Of a stretch of 64,000 nt of DNA, positions 8,449 through 16,709 are shown one piece after another. The position numbers and the translations under genes are program-made. Below the pieces are notes generated by a model. That model ran no database searches, was not told the origin of the DNA, and was given only the letters and a program-made list of their open reading frames with translations. This DNA is from Candidatus Aminicenantota bacterium. Its GTDB lineage: Bacteria > Acidobacteriota > Aminicenantia > Aminicenantales > Aminicenantaceae. Location: contig CP070825.1 of assembly GCA_020344415.1 (NCBI GenBank), positions 228,235-292,234 of the forward strand, given 5' to 3'. Position 1 is the first letter of the stretch; every line of letters begins with the position of its first letter.

Positions 8449-8475
8449 GGTGGGCTTGATAAATCAAGCCCCTAC
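8449..8475. repeat. 27-nt palindromic repeat (GGGCTTGAT/ATCAAGCCC), copy 1
   Basis: Inverted arms GGGCTTGAT and ATCAAGCCC with a one- to two-base centre, flanked by GGT on the left and CTAC on the right. Six further copies are at 28508, 28564, 46736, 46805, 50668 and 52211. All are intergenic. Confidence 0.85.
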
Positions 8476-8531
8476 ACCGGTTAGCTCTTATATCAGTTTA
8501 AATAACAAAAATGATAATAGAATGTACTGGC

Positions 8532-10688
8532 TTAAAAAGTTTTTCTGTAGACACCGATGTTATGATAGCTGTCTATAACTTTAACAGTGATAAGATTGTC
8601 AAAGTTCGGCGGCAAGGTTAGGTTAACTTTGAAATCCTCTATCATCGAATCACAGATCCCATCTATAGGAAAAATACTTTTCCACTCATTTGGTCTTATG
8701 AGATATCTGACCTCTTCAATATGAGAGAGAATATCCTCAGCCTGAAAGGTTACTACAAGTTTATTACCATCTCTGGTCACCTGAAAATTCCTGATTGCAG
8801 GAAGAGAATTATCAACAATCATCGGACGGCTAGTCTTTTCTGATTTCAATTCCACGCCCTCAGGATTAGAAAGACCATCAGACGCCTCTAATTTCACAAA
8901 ATAGACTCCATCGGGGAATGACAGGGTATCAAAAGCATAGATTTTATCGGTCCATTTTTCTTTCAGGATTCGCCACCTGCTCTCAGCCTCTCCTCTTATA
9001 TAGAGGGAAAAGAGAAGTTTATCGTCGTTTTCATCAGCCGCTTCCCAAGTGATTGTTTGAAATCCTTTCTTTTCAGCTTTTTTTGCCAAAATTGAGATTT
9101 TGCTTTTATCCTTATCTTCAATTTTTTCGGACAAATCCACATCCAGGCCCCATATAACCTCTTTTTGTTCTGGTGGCTTTAAATAGACCTCATTGGCAGG
9201 AAGCAACTCCAGCTTTTTAATGACAGGAGCAATATTTGCCTGGAGATAGAAAAGCGTAACCTTTTGAAGTTGCGGGGATACCTTCCCGGATTGAGTCTTG
9301 AAAATAATCTTGAATTGGATATACCTGGTTTTTGGACTCAATATCTGCTCTCCTGTATTTCTCTGATAGGGCGGTGACCAAGCATTCCATGCATCATTAG
9401 GCATACTCGAGTTCCCGCTTCTCGTCTGAAATTGGAGAATTGTCCCCGTTGGAGTCTGAGCTTCCCATTTTATCTTTCCCCATGTTGAAATTGTTTTGGC
9501 ATCCAAGACCTGACTAAGATATTCTCCTTCGAAGCGCTGGTCAGAGTGAAGAATGCTCAAGTTCGAGGGATTATTGGATAGGGTATAAATTTTCGAATCG
9601 AAGGGGAGAAGAGAATAAACCTGCTCGGAATCTTTCTGGACGAGAAGGGATACCTTTTCATCCTTGTCGACCACATAAATCCTCCCCTTGTTGCCTGTAC
9701 CAAAAATCAGTTTTCTCTCCACTTCCTGCCAGAGTAATGAATATATCAATTCCTCGTTGGAATGCCAGAGATTCTTAGGTACTCCATCCGGGCCAATCTT
9801 GAAAAGGGTACTCGGCTGGCTCCTATCCAAGGAAGGAGCCTCTCTGAGATCTGCTGAAGTAGACGATGCAGTAACTGTAACTTCTGTTTCTGTCCTGACT
9901 GAGACTGGAGTTTTTTCTTCCTTTTTTGCTTTGCTGATTTCCCCCCCAGCTGCAGCATATATATTCCCCTCTCTATCCAGAGTAATACTCTTTATTTCTT
10001 CATAAGGAGATTCAAACAGGACAGATGCGGTCTTCCCCTGGGGAATCCGATAGAGGAGCCCCTTACCGCCGCTGCCCGCAATCAGGTCTCCATTTCGCGC
10101 CTTTTCCATGCAAAGAATATGGTTTTCCTCTGCTTTCAGGATTAACCTGCCCTCTCCCTGAGGCGTTATCTCATAGATCCCTCCACTCTCACCCACAGCA
10201 GCCAGCAATACGCCTCTTTCGGTAAACAGTAAATCCCAAATGTATCTTTCTCGAGGATTAAAGAAAATTTCTCCCTTCCCCTCTGGGGTAATCTTCCAGA
10301 TTTTGCCATTGGGTGAGGTTCCTGCATAAAGGTTACCTCCCCTGTCATGTGCAAGACAATAAATGTCCATCTCAGGCACCTGAAAATAAAGTTCAAGCTG
10401 GCCGGCTTTGCTAATCTTGTATATCCTCCCGCTGTGGCCTGTCCCTAAGTAACCTACGCCTTCTTGGTCAAACAGGAGAGATAAAAAGAATTCCTCTGCA
10501 GGTGCTTCTATTTTCTCTTCATTCGGAGAAAGGGAAAGAACACCTTCATAGGACACAGAGATACCCTCAAACTTACCTTTCAAAAAATCCCTGAAATTTC
10601 TTGTATCCCATTTTCGAGGAACAACCCCCTGAAGAACTTGTACCATAAAAATCATACTGACAAAAATTACAGTTAACGTTCTTTTCAT
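8532..10688 (-). CDS. secreted beta-propeller protein of unknown function
   Basis: A 718-residue protein with a signal peptide (residues 1 to about 22, MKRTLTVIFVSMIFMVQ). Residues ~60-400 hold repeated blades of the NHL/SMP-30 or two-component-sensor-propeller type, with units such as GVGYLGTGHSGRIYKI, GNLYAGTSPNGKIWKI and GVLLAAVGESGGIYEI. The rest is beta-rich (roughly residues 400-718), ending in fibronectin-like strands that contain DGVYFVKLEASDG. No catalytic motif is visible. It is the last gene of a three-gene minus-strand set, 19 bases after the S55 peptidase gene, so it may be a periplasmic partner or substrate of that peptidase (inference). Confidence 0.8.
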   Translation of the reverse strand: MKRTLTVIFVSMIFMVQVLQGVVPRKWDTRNFRDFLKGKFEGISVSYEGVLSLSPNEEKIEAPAEEFFLSLLFDQEGVGYLGTGHSGRIYKISKAGQLELYFQVPEMDIYCLAHDRGGNLYAGTSPNGKIWKITPEGKGEIFFNPRERYIWDLLFTERGVLLAAVGESGGIYEITPQGEGRLILKAEENHILCMEKARNGDLIAGSGGKGLLYRIPQGKTASVLFESPYEEIKSITLDREGNIYAAAGGEISKAKKEEKTPVSVRTETEVTVTASSTSADLREAPSLDRSQPSTLFKIGPDGVPKNLWHSNEELIYSLLWQEVERKLIFGTGNKGRIYVVDKDEKVSLLVQKDSEQVYSLLPFDSKIYTLSNNPSNLSILHSDQRFEGEYLSQVLDAKTISTWGKIKWEAQTPTGTILQFQTRSGNSSMPNDAWNAWSPPYQRNTGEQILSPKTRYIQFKIIFKTQSGKVSPQLQKVTLFYLQANIAPVIKKLELLPANEVYLKPPEQKEVIWGLDVDLSEKIEDKDKSKISILAKKAEKKGFQTITWEAADENDDKLLFSLYIRGEAESRWRILKEKWTDKIYAFDTLSFPDGVYFVKLEASDGLSNPEGVELKSEKTSRPMIVDNSLPAIRNFQVTRDGNKLVVTFQAEDILSHIEEVRYLIRPNEWKSIFPIDGICDSMIEDFKVNLTLPPNFDNLITVKVIDSYHNIGVYRKTF

Positions 10689-10707
10689 TCCCTTTTTCTC
10701 CCGTCTA

Positions 10708-12534
10708 TTATCTGATTTTAATAGGAATAACGACTGCTCCCCTGAAAACAGAAGTAACAGGTAAATAAGTATAACTCAGAGTGGATTTTTCTAGCTCGGT
10801 AGGTGCAGAAGCGGCAGCCCTGGGGGAAGAGAACATGGCTTTCATTGTAGGAGGCAAATTCGGCATTTCTTCACCCTTGAGAAAAAGACCAGGCTTTGAA
10901 GCGATAATCTTTAAATAGATGCGGTTATTCTTCCTCAAGTTGTTGAGCATCCTAATGAGCTGATTTAGATTTCTGGGAACAAAGCTGGCTCTTCTGTACT
11001 GGCCCAACTCTATTTGTTGCAATGAAGCCGCATCAGCAATGATAAGATGGAATTCAGAGCCTGAAGGAAGATGTGGAGCGTAAATTCCCAATTCTTCGAG
11101 CCTGCTAGTTCCCCTGAAATTTCTGTAATATATCTTTATTTTTATCGCCTCACCTGGGGAAGCCTCATACTTGTCAAGCCATACTCTTTCCAGGTATGAA
11201 AATTTAACTCCTTCAGAGGCACGGATGGTCAGGTCGATGCGATGAATGCCTAAATCTTCGAATTCATTATTAATCAAGAAGTAAACAACTGCCGTGAAAA
11301 GGTTTGAAAGGCTCATTATCGAGGTGTCGAAATTTCCAGAATACAGGTCCTCTAAACGGACGTTCATACCGTTTTCAAGGTAAATATTTCCTGCAAATTC
11401 TATAGAAAGGTCACCCAGTGCTCTTTCCTCAGCAGACAAGATGCTCGAAAGAGACATATTGGCAAGAAAAGCGGTCAAAAATTTATCTCTCACAAGCTCT
11501 ATCTTGAAATCTCTTATATCACCTTCGTCATTCATCATCTTGATATTGAGAGGAATGAATCTTGGTTCTTCCCCCAATTTCCCTGCCAGCCCAGCGGGAC
11601 GGTCCTGAGAAAATCTTCCCACTAACACATCTGTGGCAGCGATCTTGAACGAAGAGGAAATGCTGGGAACAACGGTTATGACTTTTGCTTTGGTCATGCC
11701 ATAATCGACTGGACCTAAATTATACATAGGATGACCAAAAGCCAATATTTTATTGCCATCAACACGCGTCACTGTCCCTACTCCAGAAAGGTCCAGATCA
11801 CCCCTAACAAGTTGAATGGCCACCGGAGCTCCCTCCTGAAGAGAAAGATCAGAGGGAGAGATTTCTTCAGCCGATTGACCCGAAGACCCAGTCCTGACGG
11901 GATTGAAACCTAGTCTCGAAAAAAAAGGTTTAGCCTTCTCAAAAGCCCTTGAGGAAAAACCTGTAAAAACAAGGGGTATTGTTAAGGGAGTAAAGGTCTG
12001 TCCTCCGGATAAGAAAGAAGGTTTGGAATTGAAAAATTCCTTGTGTAACTCAAAAAGTTCTTCTAAGCTCAAATGCTTTTTAAAGGGAACACGAGGAGAA
12101 AAAGAAGATCTTGCACTCTCTTTTCCTGAAATTGACAGCATTTCATCTATAGGAGTAATACCGGCAATTGCCTCTTTGGCATAGGGAAAGCTATAGGCTA
12201 CAGCTCCAATGAGTTTGCCACCAATATAGACTGGGCTTCCGCTCATGCCCATGATCATGCCCGCATTCTCAAGAATACCACTACTGAGCCTCGCAAGGAT
12301 TAAACTTCTTTTCGGCTCAAAATTGCGCAGGACGCCCAGTATCTCAACATCAAACTCTTCAATCTTATTTTCCACGAAGACGCTCCTCCCCTTACCTTTC
12401 ATACCCGCTTTGACTTGGTCCAAAGGGAGGGTAGGAACAGAGCCTTCAGCCGCCCAAAAACTAACACATAATACAACTATAAGTAAGCTTGAGAATATAA
12501 ACACAATCTTTTTTCTCATCATGATTCCATCCAT
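10708..12534 (-). CDS. SpoIVB-type S55 serine peptidase domain protein
   Basis: About 608 residues with an N-terminal signal or anchor segment (KKIVFIFSSLLIVVLCVSF). ATGs at 12534, 12522 and 12519 are all possible starts. The S55 (SpoIVB) core shows GMKGKGRSVF near residue 45, the catalytic Ser in MGMSGSPVYIGGKLIGAV near residue 95, and the ILAFGHPMYNLGPVDYGM segment typical of the family. In Bacillus SpoIVB is a signalling protease; related proteins in non-sporulating bacteria are secreted and of unknown role. The ~280 C-terminal residues are beta-rich and unassigned. It starts 22 bases after the SPT-like gene and is followed by a propeller gene. Confidence 0.87.
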   Translation of the reverse strand: MDGIMMRKKIVFIFSSLLIVVLCVSFWAAEGSVPTLPLDQVKAGMKGKGRSVFVENKIEEFDVEILGVLRNFEPKRSLILARLSSGILENAGMIMGMSGSPVYIGGKLIGAVAYSFPYAKEAIAGITPIDEMLSISGKESARSSFSPRVPFKKHLSLEELFELHKEFFNSKPSFLSGGQTFTPLTIPLVFTGFSSRAFEKAKPFFSRLGFNPVRTGSSGQSAEEISPSDLSLQEGAPVAIQLVRGDLDLSGVGTVTRVDGNKILAFGHPMYNLGPVDYGMTKAKVITVVPSISSSFKIAATDVLVGRFSQDRPAGLAGKLGEEPRFIPLNIKMMNDEGDIRDFKIELVRDKFLTAFLANMSLSSILSAEERALGDLSIEFAGNIYLENGMNVRLEDLYSGNFDTSIMSLSNLFTAVVYFLINNEFEDLGIHRIDLTIRASEGVKFSYLERVWLDKYEASPGEAIKIKIYYRNFRGTSRLEELGIYAPHLPSGSEFHLIIADAASLQQIELGQYRRASFVPRNLNQLIRMLNNLRKNNRIYLKIIASKPGLFLKGEEMPNLPPTMKAMFSSPRAAASAPTELEKSTLSYTYLPVTSVFRGAVVIPIKIR

Positions 12535-12556
12535 TGATTTGAAAGAAGAGGGAAGA

Positions 12557-13744
12557 TTATTTTATTATCCCCAACTGTTTACCGCATTTCTCGAAGCTCT
12601 GGAGAACGAAATCCAGATCCTCATCAGAATGAGTGGCCGAATAGCTTGTCCTAATCAGGGATTGATCTTTGGGAACAGCAGGGTAAATCACAGGATTTGT
12701 GAAAATGCCAGTCTCTCTAAGCAATTTCCATAGCATAAAAGCCAGTTCATCATTGCCTACGATGACTGGAATGATAGGAGTTTCAGTCGGTCCGGTGTTA
12801 TAACCCATTGCCTGGAATCCAGTTTTCATCTTTTCTGTTATTTTCCACAATCTCTCTCGTCTTTCTGGCTCGCTTTCGATGATATCGAGCGTTGCTATGA
12901 CTGTGGCAACAGATGCTGGCGTTATGCTGGCGCTGAAAATCAAGGAACGGGCAAAATGTTTTATATAAGATATAACCTTTTTTTCTCCGGCTACAAATCC
13001 TCCCAAAGAAGCAAAAGACTTACTGAATGTTCCCATCACTAAATCAACATCATCTTCCACTCCAAAATGTTCGGACGTTCCACGACCGTTCTTCCCCATC
13101 ACTCCTATGCCATGAGCATCATCCACCATAATTTTAGCATTGTACTTCTTGGCTATCTCCACGACTTTAGGAAGGTCTGCTAAATCTCCTTCCATGCTAA
13201 AAACTCCATCGACAACGATTAACTTTCCCAAATCATTATTTAACGAAGAGATAATTCTCTCAAGGTCATCCATGTCATTATGTTTGAATTTGTGAATATC
13301 GCCGTAAGAAAGGCGGCAGGCATCAATGATGCTTGCATGAACCATCCTGTCAGTGATAACGGCATCGCTTCTTCCTATGAGAGTTGAGATTATTCCCTGG
13401 TTTGTCTGAAAACCAGTACTAAAGGCTAAGGCTGCTTCCTTCTTCATGAATTTTGCCAATCTTTCTTCCAGTTCGATATGAATATCCAGAGTGCCATTTA
13501 AAAATCTTGAACCACAGGTTGCTACTCCATATCTATCGACAGCATCTTGAGCCGCTTTCATCACTCTAGGATTATCGAGCAGTCCTAAATAATTGTTAGA
13601 GCCGACCATAATCATCTCTCTACCATCGACTTTAACCTTATTGCCCACGACCTCCTGGATAGGTGTGAAATAGGGATACATCCCCAATTCTTGAACTTCC
13701 TCAGCACGTGTGAAGTTATAACATTTATCAAAAATATTCACCAT
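12557..13744 (-). CDS. alpha-oxoamine synthase, serine palmitoyltransferase-like (PLP)
   Basis: About 395 residues from the ATG at 13744, chosen because AAGGAGG lies just upstream of it and an earlier ATG (13759) has no site. Fold-type I PLP enzyme of the KBL/BioF/SPT group, with the PLP Lys in TFSKSFASLGGF, DDAHGIGV and TGFQTNQG. The N terminus (FDKCYNF, GMYPYFTPIQ) and GSNNYLGL resemble bacterial serine palmitoyltransferases more than KBL, which usually has CANNYLGL. SPT condenses serine with an acyl thioester to 3-ketosphinganine. A divergent NAD-dependent epimerase starts about 120 bases away, which would fit the next reduction step. KBL or BioF activity remains possible. Confidence 0.85.
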   Translation of the reverse strand: MVNIFDKCYNFTRAEEVQELGMYPYFTPIQEVVGNKVKVDGREMIMVGSNNYLGLLDNPRVMKAAQDAVDRYGVATCGSRFLNGTLDIHIELEERLAKFMKKEAALAFSTGFQTNQGIISTLIGRSDAVITDRMVHASIIDACRLSYGDIHKFKHNDMDDLERIISSLNNDLGKLIVVDGVFSMEGDLADLPKVVEIAKKYNAKIMVDDAHGIGVMGKNGRGTSEHFGVEDDVDLVMGTFSKSFASLGGFVAGEKKVISYIKHFARSLIFSASITPASVATVIATLDIIESEPERRERLWKITEKMKTGFQAMGYNTGPTETPIIPVIVGNDELAFMLWKLLRETGIFTNPVIYPAVPKDQSLIRTSYSATHSDEDLDFVLQSFEKCGKQLGIIK

Positions 13745-13862
13745 CTCCTCCTTTCTCATAAACTAGCCGTGATTCGGGTGACTCATCCTTTATTTCTAAC
13801 CCTATAAACTCTAAAATTGTTTCAGTTTGACCGTTAACGGCAATTTTCATACAATCTTATCG

Positions 13863-14834
13863 ATGAAAGCATTTGTTACGGGCGGAACAGGCTTTATCGG
13901 AAGCCATCTCATAGATTTCCTGCTGCAAAAGGGCATTGAGGTACATGCCCTTGTCCGGGACCGCAACAACTTAAAGTGGCTAAAAGAACTCAACATCAGT
14001 CTACTGGAAGGAGACCTTTTCTCTATACCGCCCATTCCCGCAGATATTGACTATGTTTTCCACGCTGCAGGCTTCACAAAGGCTTCCAAATCGGCTGACT
14101 ATTATACAGTAAACCAGCAAGGAACAGCAAGCCTTTTCCAGTCCCTCCAGTCTCAACGCACTCTTCCTAAAAAGGTTATCTACCTCAGCAGTATCGCGGC
14201 TGCCGGCCCCTCCTTCGAGAAGAAACCAGTCAAAGAAGACGACGCTCCGCATCCTATCACACCCTATGGTAAAAGTAAATTAATGGGAGAGCAGGAAGCC
14301 CTGAATTTTAAGGATACTTACCCTGTTGTCATTTTACGAGTTGCTGCTATCTACGGTCCCAGGGATAGAGATTTCCTCCGTTACTTCAATTTTATAAAAA
14401 AAGGAATCCTCCCTGCCCTCTCCTCTCAACAAAGACTCCTGAGCTTGTGTTATATTAAGGACCTTATTCAAGCTATATACCTTTGCTCTCAAAAAGAACT
14501 AGAAAGCGGAGAAATAATCAATATTGCCGATCCCCAACCCTACAGCTGGGATGAATATGGAAAAGCTGCAGGTCTGGCAATGGGAAAAACACTGAAAAGG
14601 GTAAGAGTTCCGCATCTTGTAATATACCTTGGAGCGCTAATCTCTGAAATAGGAGGCAAGATAAGAAGGAAACCTAGCATCTTCAACCGCGATAAGTACA
14701 AAGAAATGAAAGAGACAGCTTGGATAGCAGATGTCACTAAAGCTGTGGAGAAGCTACCTTTTAGCCCGCAGTATTCCCTCCAAGAAGCGATCCAAGAAAC
14801 CATTGACTGGTATTTTAATAATAACTGGTTATAA
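13863..14834 (+). CDS. NAD-dependent epimerase/dehydratase (extended SDR; possible ketosphinganine reductase)
   Basis: About 323 residues from the ATG at 13863 (MKAFVTGGTGFIGSHL); an upstream in-frame start lacks support. The Rossmann GxxGxxG motif is GGTGFIG, and the catalytic pair appears as PYGKSK (YxxxK) after a Ser-rich strand (YLSSIAAAG). Length and motifs fit extended short-chain dehydrogenases acting on sugars, sterols or ketosphinganine. It lies head to head with the SPT-like gene. Bacterial CerR, which reduces ketosphinganine-type intermediates, belongs to the same broad family, so that role is plausible but unproven. The 3' end overlaps a convergent gene by about 20 bases. Confidence 0.85.
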   Translation: MKAFVTGGTGFIGSHLIDFLLQKGIEVHALVRDRNNLKWLKELNISLLEGDLFSIPPIPADIDYVFHAAGFTKASKSADYYTVNQQGTASLFQSLQSQRTLPKKVIYLSSIAAAGPSFEKKPVKEDDAPHPITPYGKSKLMGEQEALNFKDTYPVVILRVAAIYGPRDRDFLRYFNFIKKGILPALSSQQRLLSLCYIKDLIQAIYLCSQKELESGEIINIADPQPYSWDEYGKAAGLAMGKTLKRVRVPHLVIYLGALISEIGGKIRRKPSIFNRDKYKEMKETAWIADVTKAVEKLPFSPQYSLQEAIQETIDWYFNNNWL

Positions 14835-15345
14835 AAAGAAAAAGGAAAGAAAAGGGGACTGTCCCCTTTTTCTTTTTTTTAATAATAGTGCTGCGGGTAT
14901 AGAAAGAAGCCTGAAATTTTGAAGAACTCTTAAGGCACCAACCTTCCTCTTTAGAAAAAGCAAAATATTTGACTTTACCTTCAAGGATATGGCTGCCTCG
15001 CTTGGCTTCCAGGTCGACACTAAAAGGAATCTCTATTGGATTTTTTAGGTCCAGATATTCCTGGCCATCTTCTTCTAAAGTCTCTATATCTAAATCAGAA
15101 GCCGTAAAAAAATTCTTGGGGAAAATAAGTTCTTCACTCGGATTGAATTCGATAACAAAGGATGGTTGTGGATTGATAATAATACCCTTTTTGATGGTGA
15201 GCTTGATAACAACCTTCCCCTCTTGGCTTCTGGAAAGCCTCTTAGGATTTATTGAGGCGTTCACCTTCAAAAGATCATCTTCCCCAGCCAAGCTCAGGAG
15301 AGAAAGTGTGAGCAGCATTACACAAAGAAAAAACCGTTTTTTCAC
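14815..15345 (-). CDS. secreted protein with DsbD N-terminal-like domain, tail read from a repeat hairpin
   Basis: A 176-residue protein with a signal peptide (MKKRFFLCVMLLTLSLLSLA). The body (residues ~25-150) is beta-rich and resembles the DsbD N-terminal/DsbC-like immunoglobulin fold, with KVKYFAFSKEEGWCLKSS near the end and a single Cys there. No thioredoxin or membrane part follows, so it would be a stand-alone periplasmic domain. The last ~20 residues are Lys-rich (KKKKKGTVPFSF) and are translated from a GGGGACTGTCCCC hairpin, so the native end has probably been replaced. Similarity to DsbD is by pattern only. Confidence 0.6.
   Translation of the reverse strand: MKKRFFLCVMLLTLSLLSLAGEDDLLKVNASINPKRLSRSQEGKVVIKLTIKKGIIINPQPSFVIEFNPSEELIFPKNFFTASDLDIETLEEDGQEYLDLKNPIEIPFSVDLEAKRGSHILEGKVKYFAFSKEEGWCLKSSSKFQASFYTRSTIIKKKKKGTVPFSFLFLFITSYY
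14850..14871. terminator. GGGGAC/GTCCCC hairpin flanked by A and T runs
   Basis: A perfect hairpin AAAAGGGGAC-GTCCCCTTTTT lies between convergent genes and would end transcripts in either direction. The same hairpin is at 52138-52160, also between convergent genes. Here it lies inside the reading frame of the minus-strand gene. Confidence 0.65.
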
Positions 15346-15420
15346 GACTCCTCTCTGTTCGTCTTTTTAAGAGGCATATTACTTCCTCTCTCTTTTTGAG
15401 TCAAGGAAATTATAAAGACA

Positions 15421-15504
15421 GAGGGGACGTTCCCTCAGGAGACACTCTTTCTTTTCAGGTTCTTTTCTAAATATAGGAGAGAAAGAGTGTCCCTGTCGAG
15501 AACC
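15421..15504 (-). repeat. ~85-nt dispersed repeat, copy 1
   Basis: The reverse complement aligns along its length to 49208-49296: both share GGTTC ends, a core CTTTCTCTCCTATATTTAG, then AACCT and TCCCCTGAGG-like segments. It holds internal inverted arms (ACTCTTTC/GAAAGAGT). It sits upstream of fabH and has no coding capacity. Confidence 0.7.
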
Positions 15505-15544
15505 TTTCCTCAATTTAAGTCTTTATTTTTCCGGAATCATCCAT

Positions 15545-15550
15545 TATAAT
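15545..15550 (+). promoter_or_regulatory. possible -10 box of fabH
   Basis: A perfect TATAAT lies 15 bases ahead of the fabH start; the -35 region (TTTATT at 17 bases) is poor. If used, the leader is only a few bases long. Confidence 0.3.
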
Positions 15551-15564
15551 TTATCGATAAAATA

Positions 15565-16566
15565 ATGAGTGTCAAAACTATTATAACTGGAACAGGTCAC
15601 TTCGTCCCTCCTCAGGTTGTCACTAATTTTGATCTTGAAAAGATTATGAATACTTCTGACGAGTGGATCCGTCAGAGATCAGGTATCGTAGAAAGACATC
15701 ATACAGAATCTGGAGTGGGAAGCTCAGATTTAGCCTACGAAGCAGCCTTAAAAGCCATAGAGAATGCTAAGATTGAAAAATCCGATATAGACTTTATCAT
15801 CGCTGCCACCCTATCTCCGGACTATTATTTCCCGGGTATCGGAGTCCTCGTCCAAGCCAAACTCGGCCTTGCCGATATCGGTGCCCTCGATGTAAGGAAT
15901 CAATGTACCGGTTTCATCTATGCACTATCTGTAGCTGACCACTACATCAGGGCTCAGACATACAAGAAAATCCTGATCGTGGCTGCTGAGGTGCAATCAC
16001 CGAATTTGGATTATTCTGACGATGGAAGAGACATAGCTGTCCTTTTCGGGGATGGAGCAGGTTCGGTAATCGTTGAAGCCAACGACAATGATGACGACAG
16101 GGGAATCCTCTCTACCCCTCTATTTTCAGATGGGAGGCATGCATCTGAATTATGGATGGAGAAACCTGGCTGTAAAGAAAAGCCCTTCCTTTCAAAAGAA
16201 GTTCTCGAGGGTAAAAGATATCGTGCTAAGATGGACGGACGAAGGGTTTTCATTAACGCCGTAGAGAAGATGCCCGAGGCAGTAAAAATCGCTTTAAATC
16301 AGAATGGCCTCACCATTGAAGATGTGGACTATTTGATCCCCCATCAAGCTAATGAAAGAATCTCCCTGATGGTGGCAAAGAATTTGAAAATTCCAATTGA
16401 AAAAGTAATAAGAAACATAGACCGCTTTGGAAACACAACAGCTGCCTCGATTCCCATTGCTCTGGATGAAGCGCGGAGCGAAGGGAAAATAAAAGAAGGA
16501 AATATCGTTGTTTTAACAGCCTTCGGTTCTGGTTACACATGGGGATCAGCCGTTATCAGATTCTAA
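15565..16566 (+). CDS. fabH: beta-ketoacyl-ACP synthase III
   Basis: A 333-residue thiolase-fold enzyme that starts fatty acid synthesis by condensing acyl-CoA with malonyl-ACP. The catalytic triad is visible: Cys in DVRNQCTGFIYAL (about residue 115), His in IPHQANERI, and Asn in FGNTTAASIP. N-terminal TGHFVPPQVVTN and DEWIRQRSGI are family signatures. No other fab gene is adjacent, so it may serve a special acyl primer (for example for branched chains or sphingolipid precursors, given the SPT-like gene 2 kb away); that link is speculative. Confidence 0.95.
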   Translation: MSVKTIITGTGHFVPPQVVTNFDLEKIMNTSDEWIRQRSGIVERHHTESGVGSSDLAYEAALKAIENAKIEKSDIDFIIAATLSPDYYFPGIGVLVQAKLGLADIGALDVRNQCTGFIYALSVADHYIRAQTYKKILIVAAEVQSPNLDYSDDGRDIAVLFGDGAGSVIVEANDNDDDRGILSTPLFSDGRHASELWMEKPGCKEKPFLSKEVLEGKRYRAKMDGRRVFINAVEKMPEAVKIALNQNGLTIEDVDYLIPHQANERISLMVAKNLKIPIEKVIRNIDRFGNTTAASIPIALDEARSEGKIKEGNIVVLTAFGSGYTWGSAVIRF

Positions 16567-16709
16567 TGTTTATTTCAAAGAGAGCTGAAGAGAGCCGAAG
16601 TGTTGCCTTTAATCCTAATTTTGTGTTAGGATTTCAATTTAACAATACGAAATAGTCTAATTACATTAAGTACACAAAAAAGAACAACCTTTTTGCCGAG
16701 GAGGATGCG

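Noticed and set aside
12245..12733. 162-codon plus-strand ORF
   Set aside because: It lies antisense to the S55 peptidase and the 3' end of the SPT-like gene, has no recognisable motif, and both real genes have clear family signatures.
13863..14834. SDR-type threonine dehydrogenase paired with KBL
   Set aside because: The PLP enzyme has SPT-like GSNNYLGL and the epimerase lacks the TDH-like N terminus; this remains an alternative but is less fitting.
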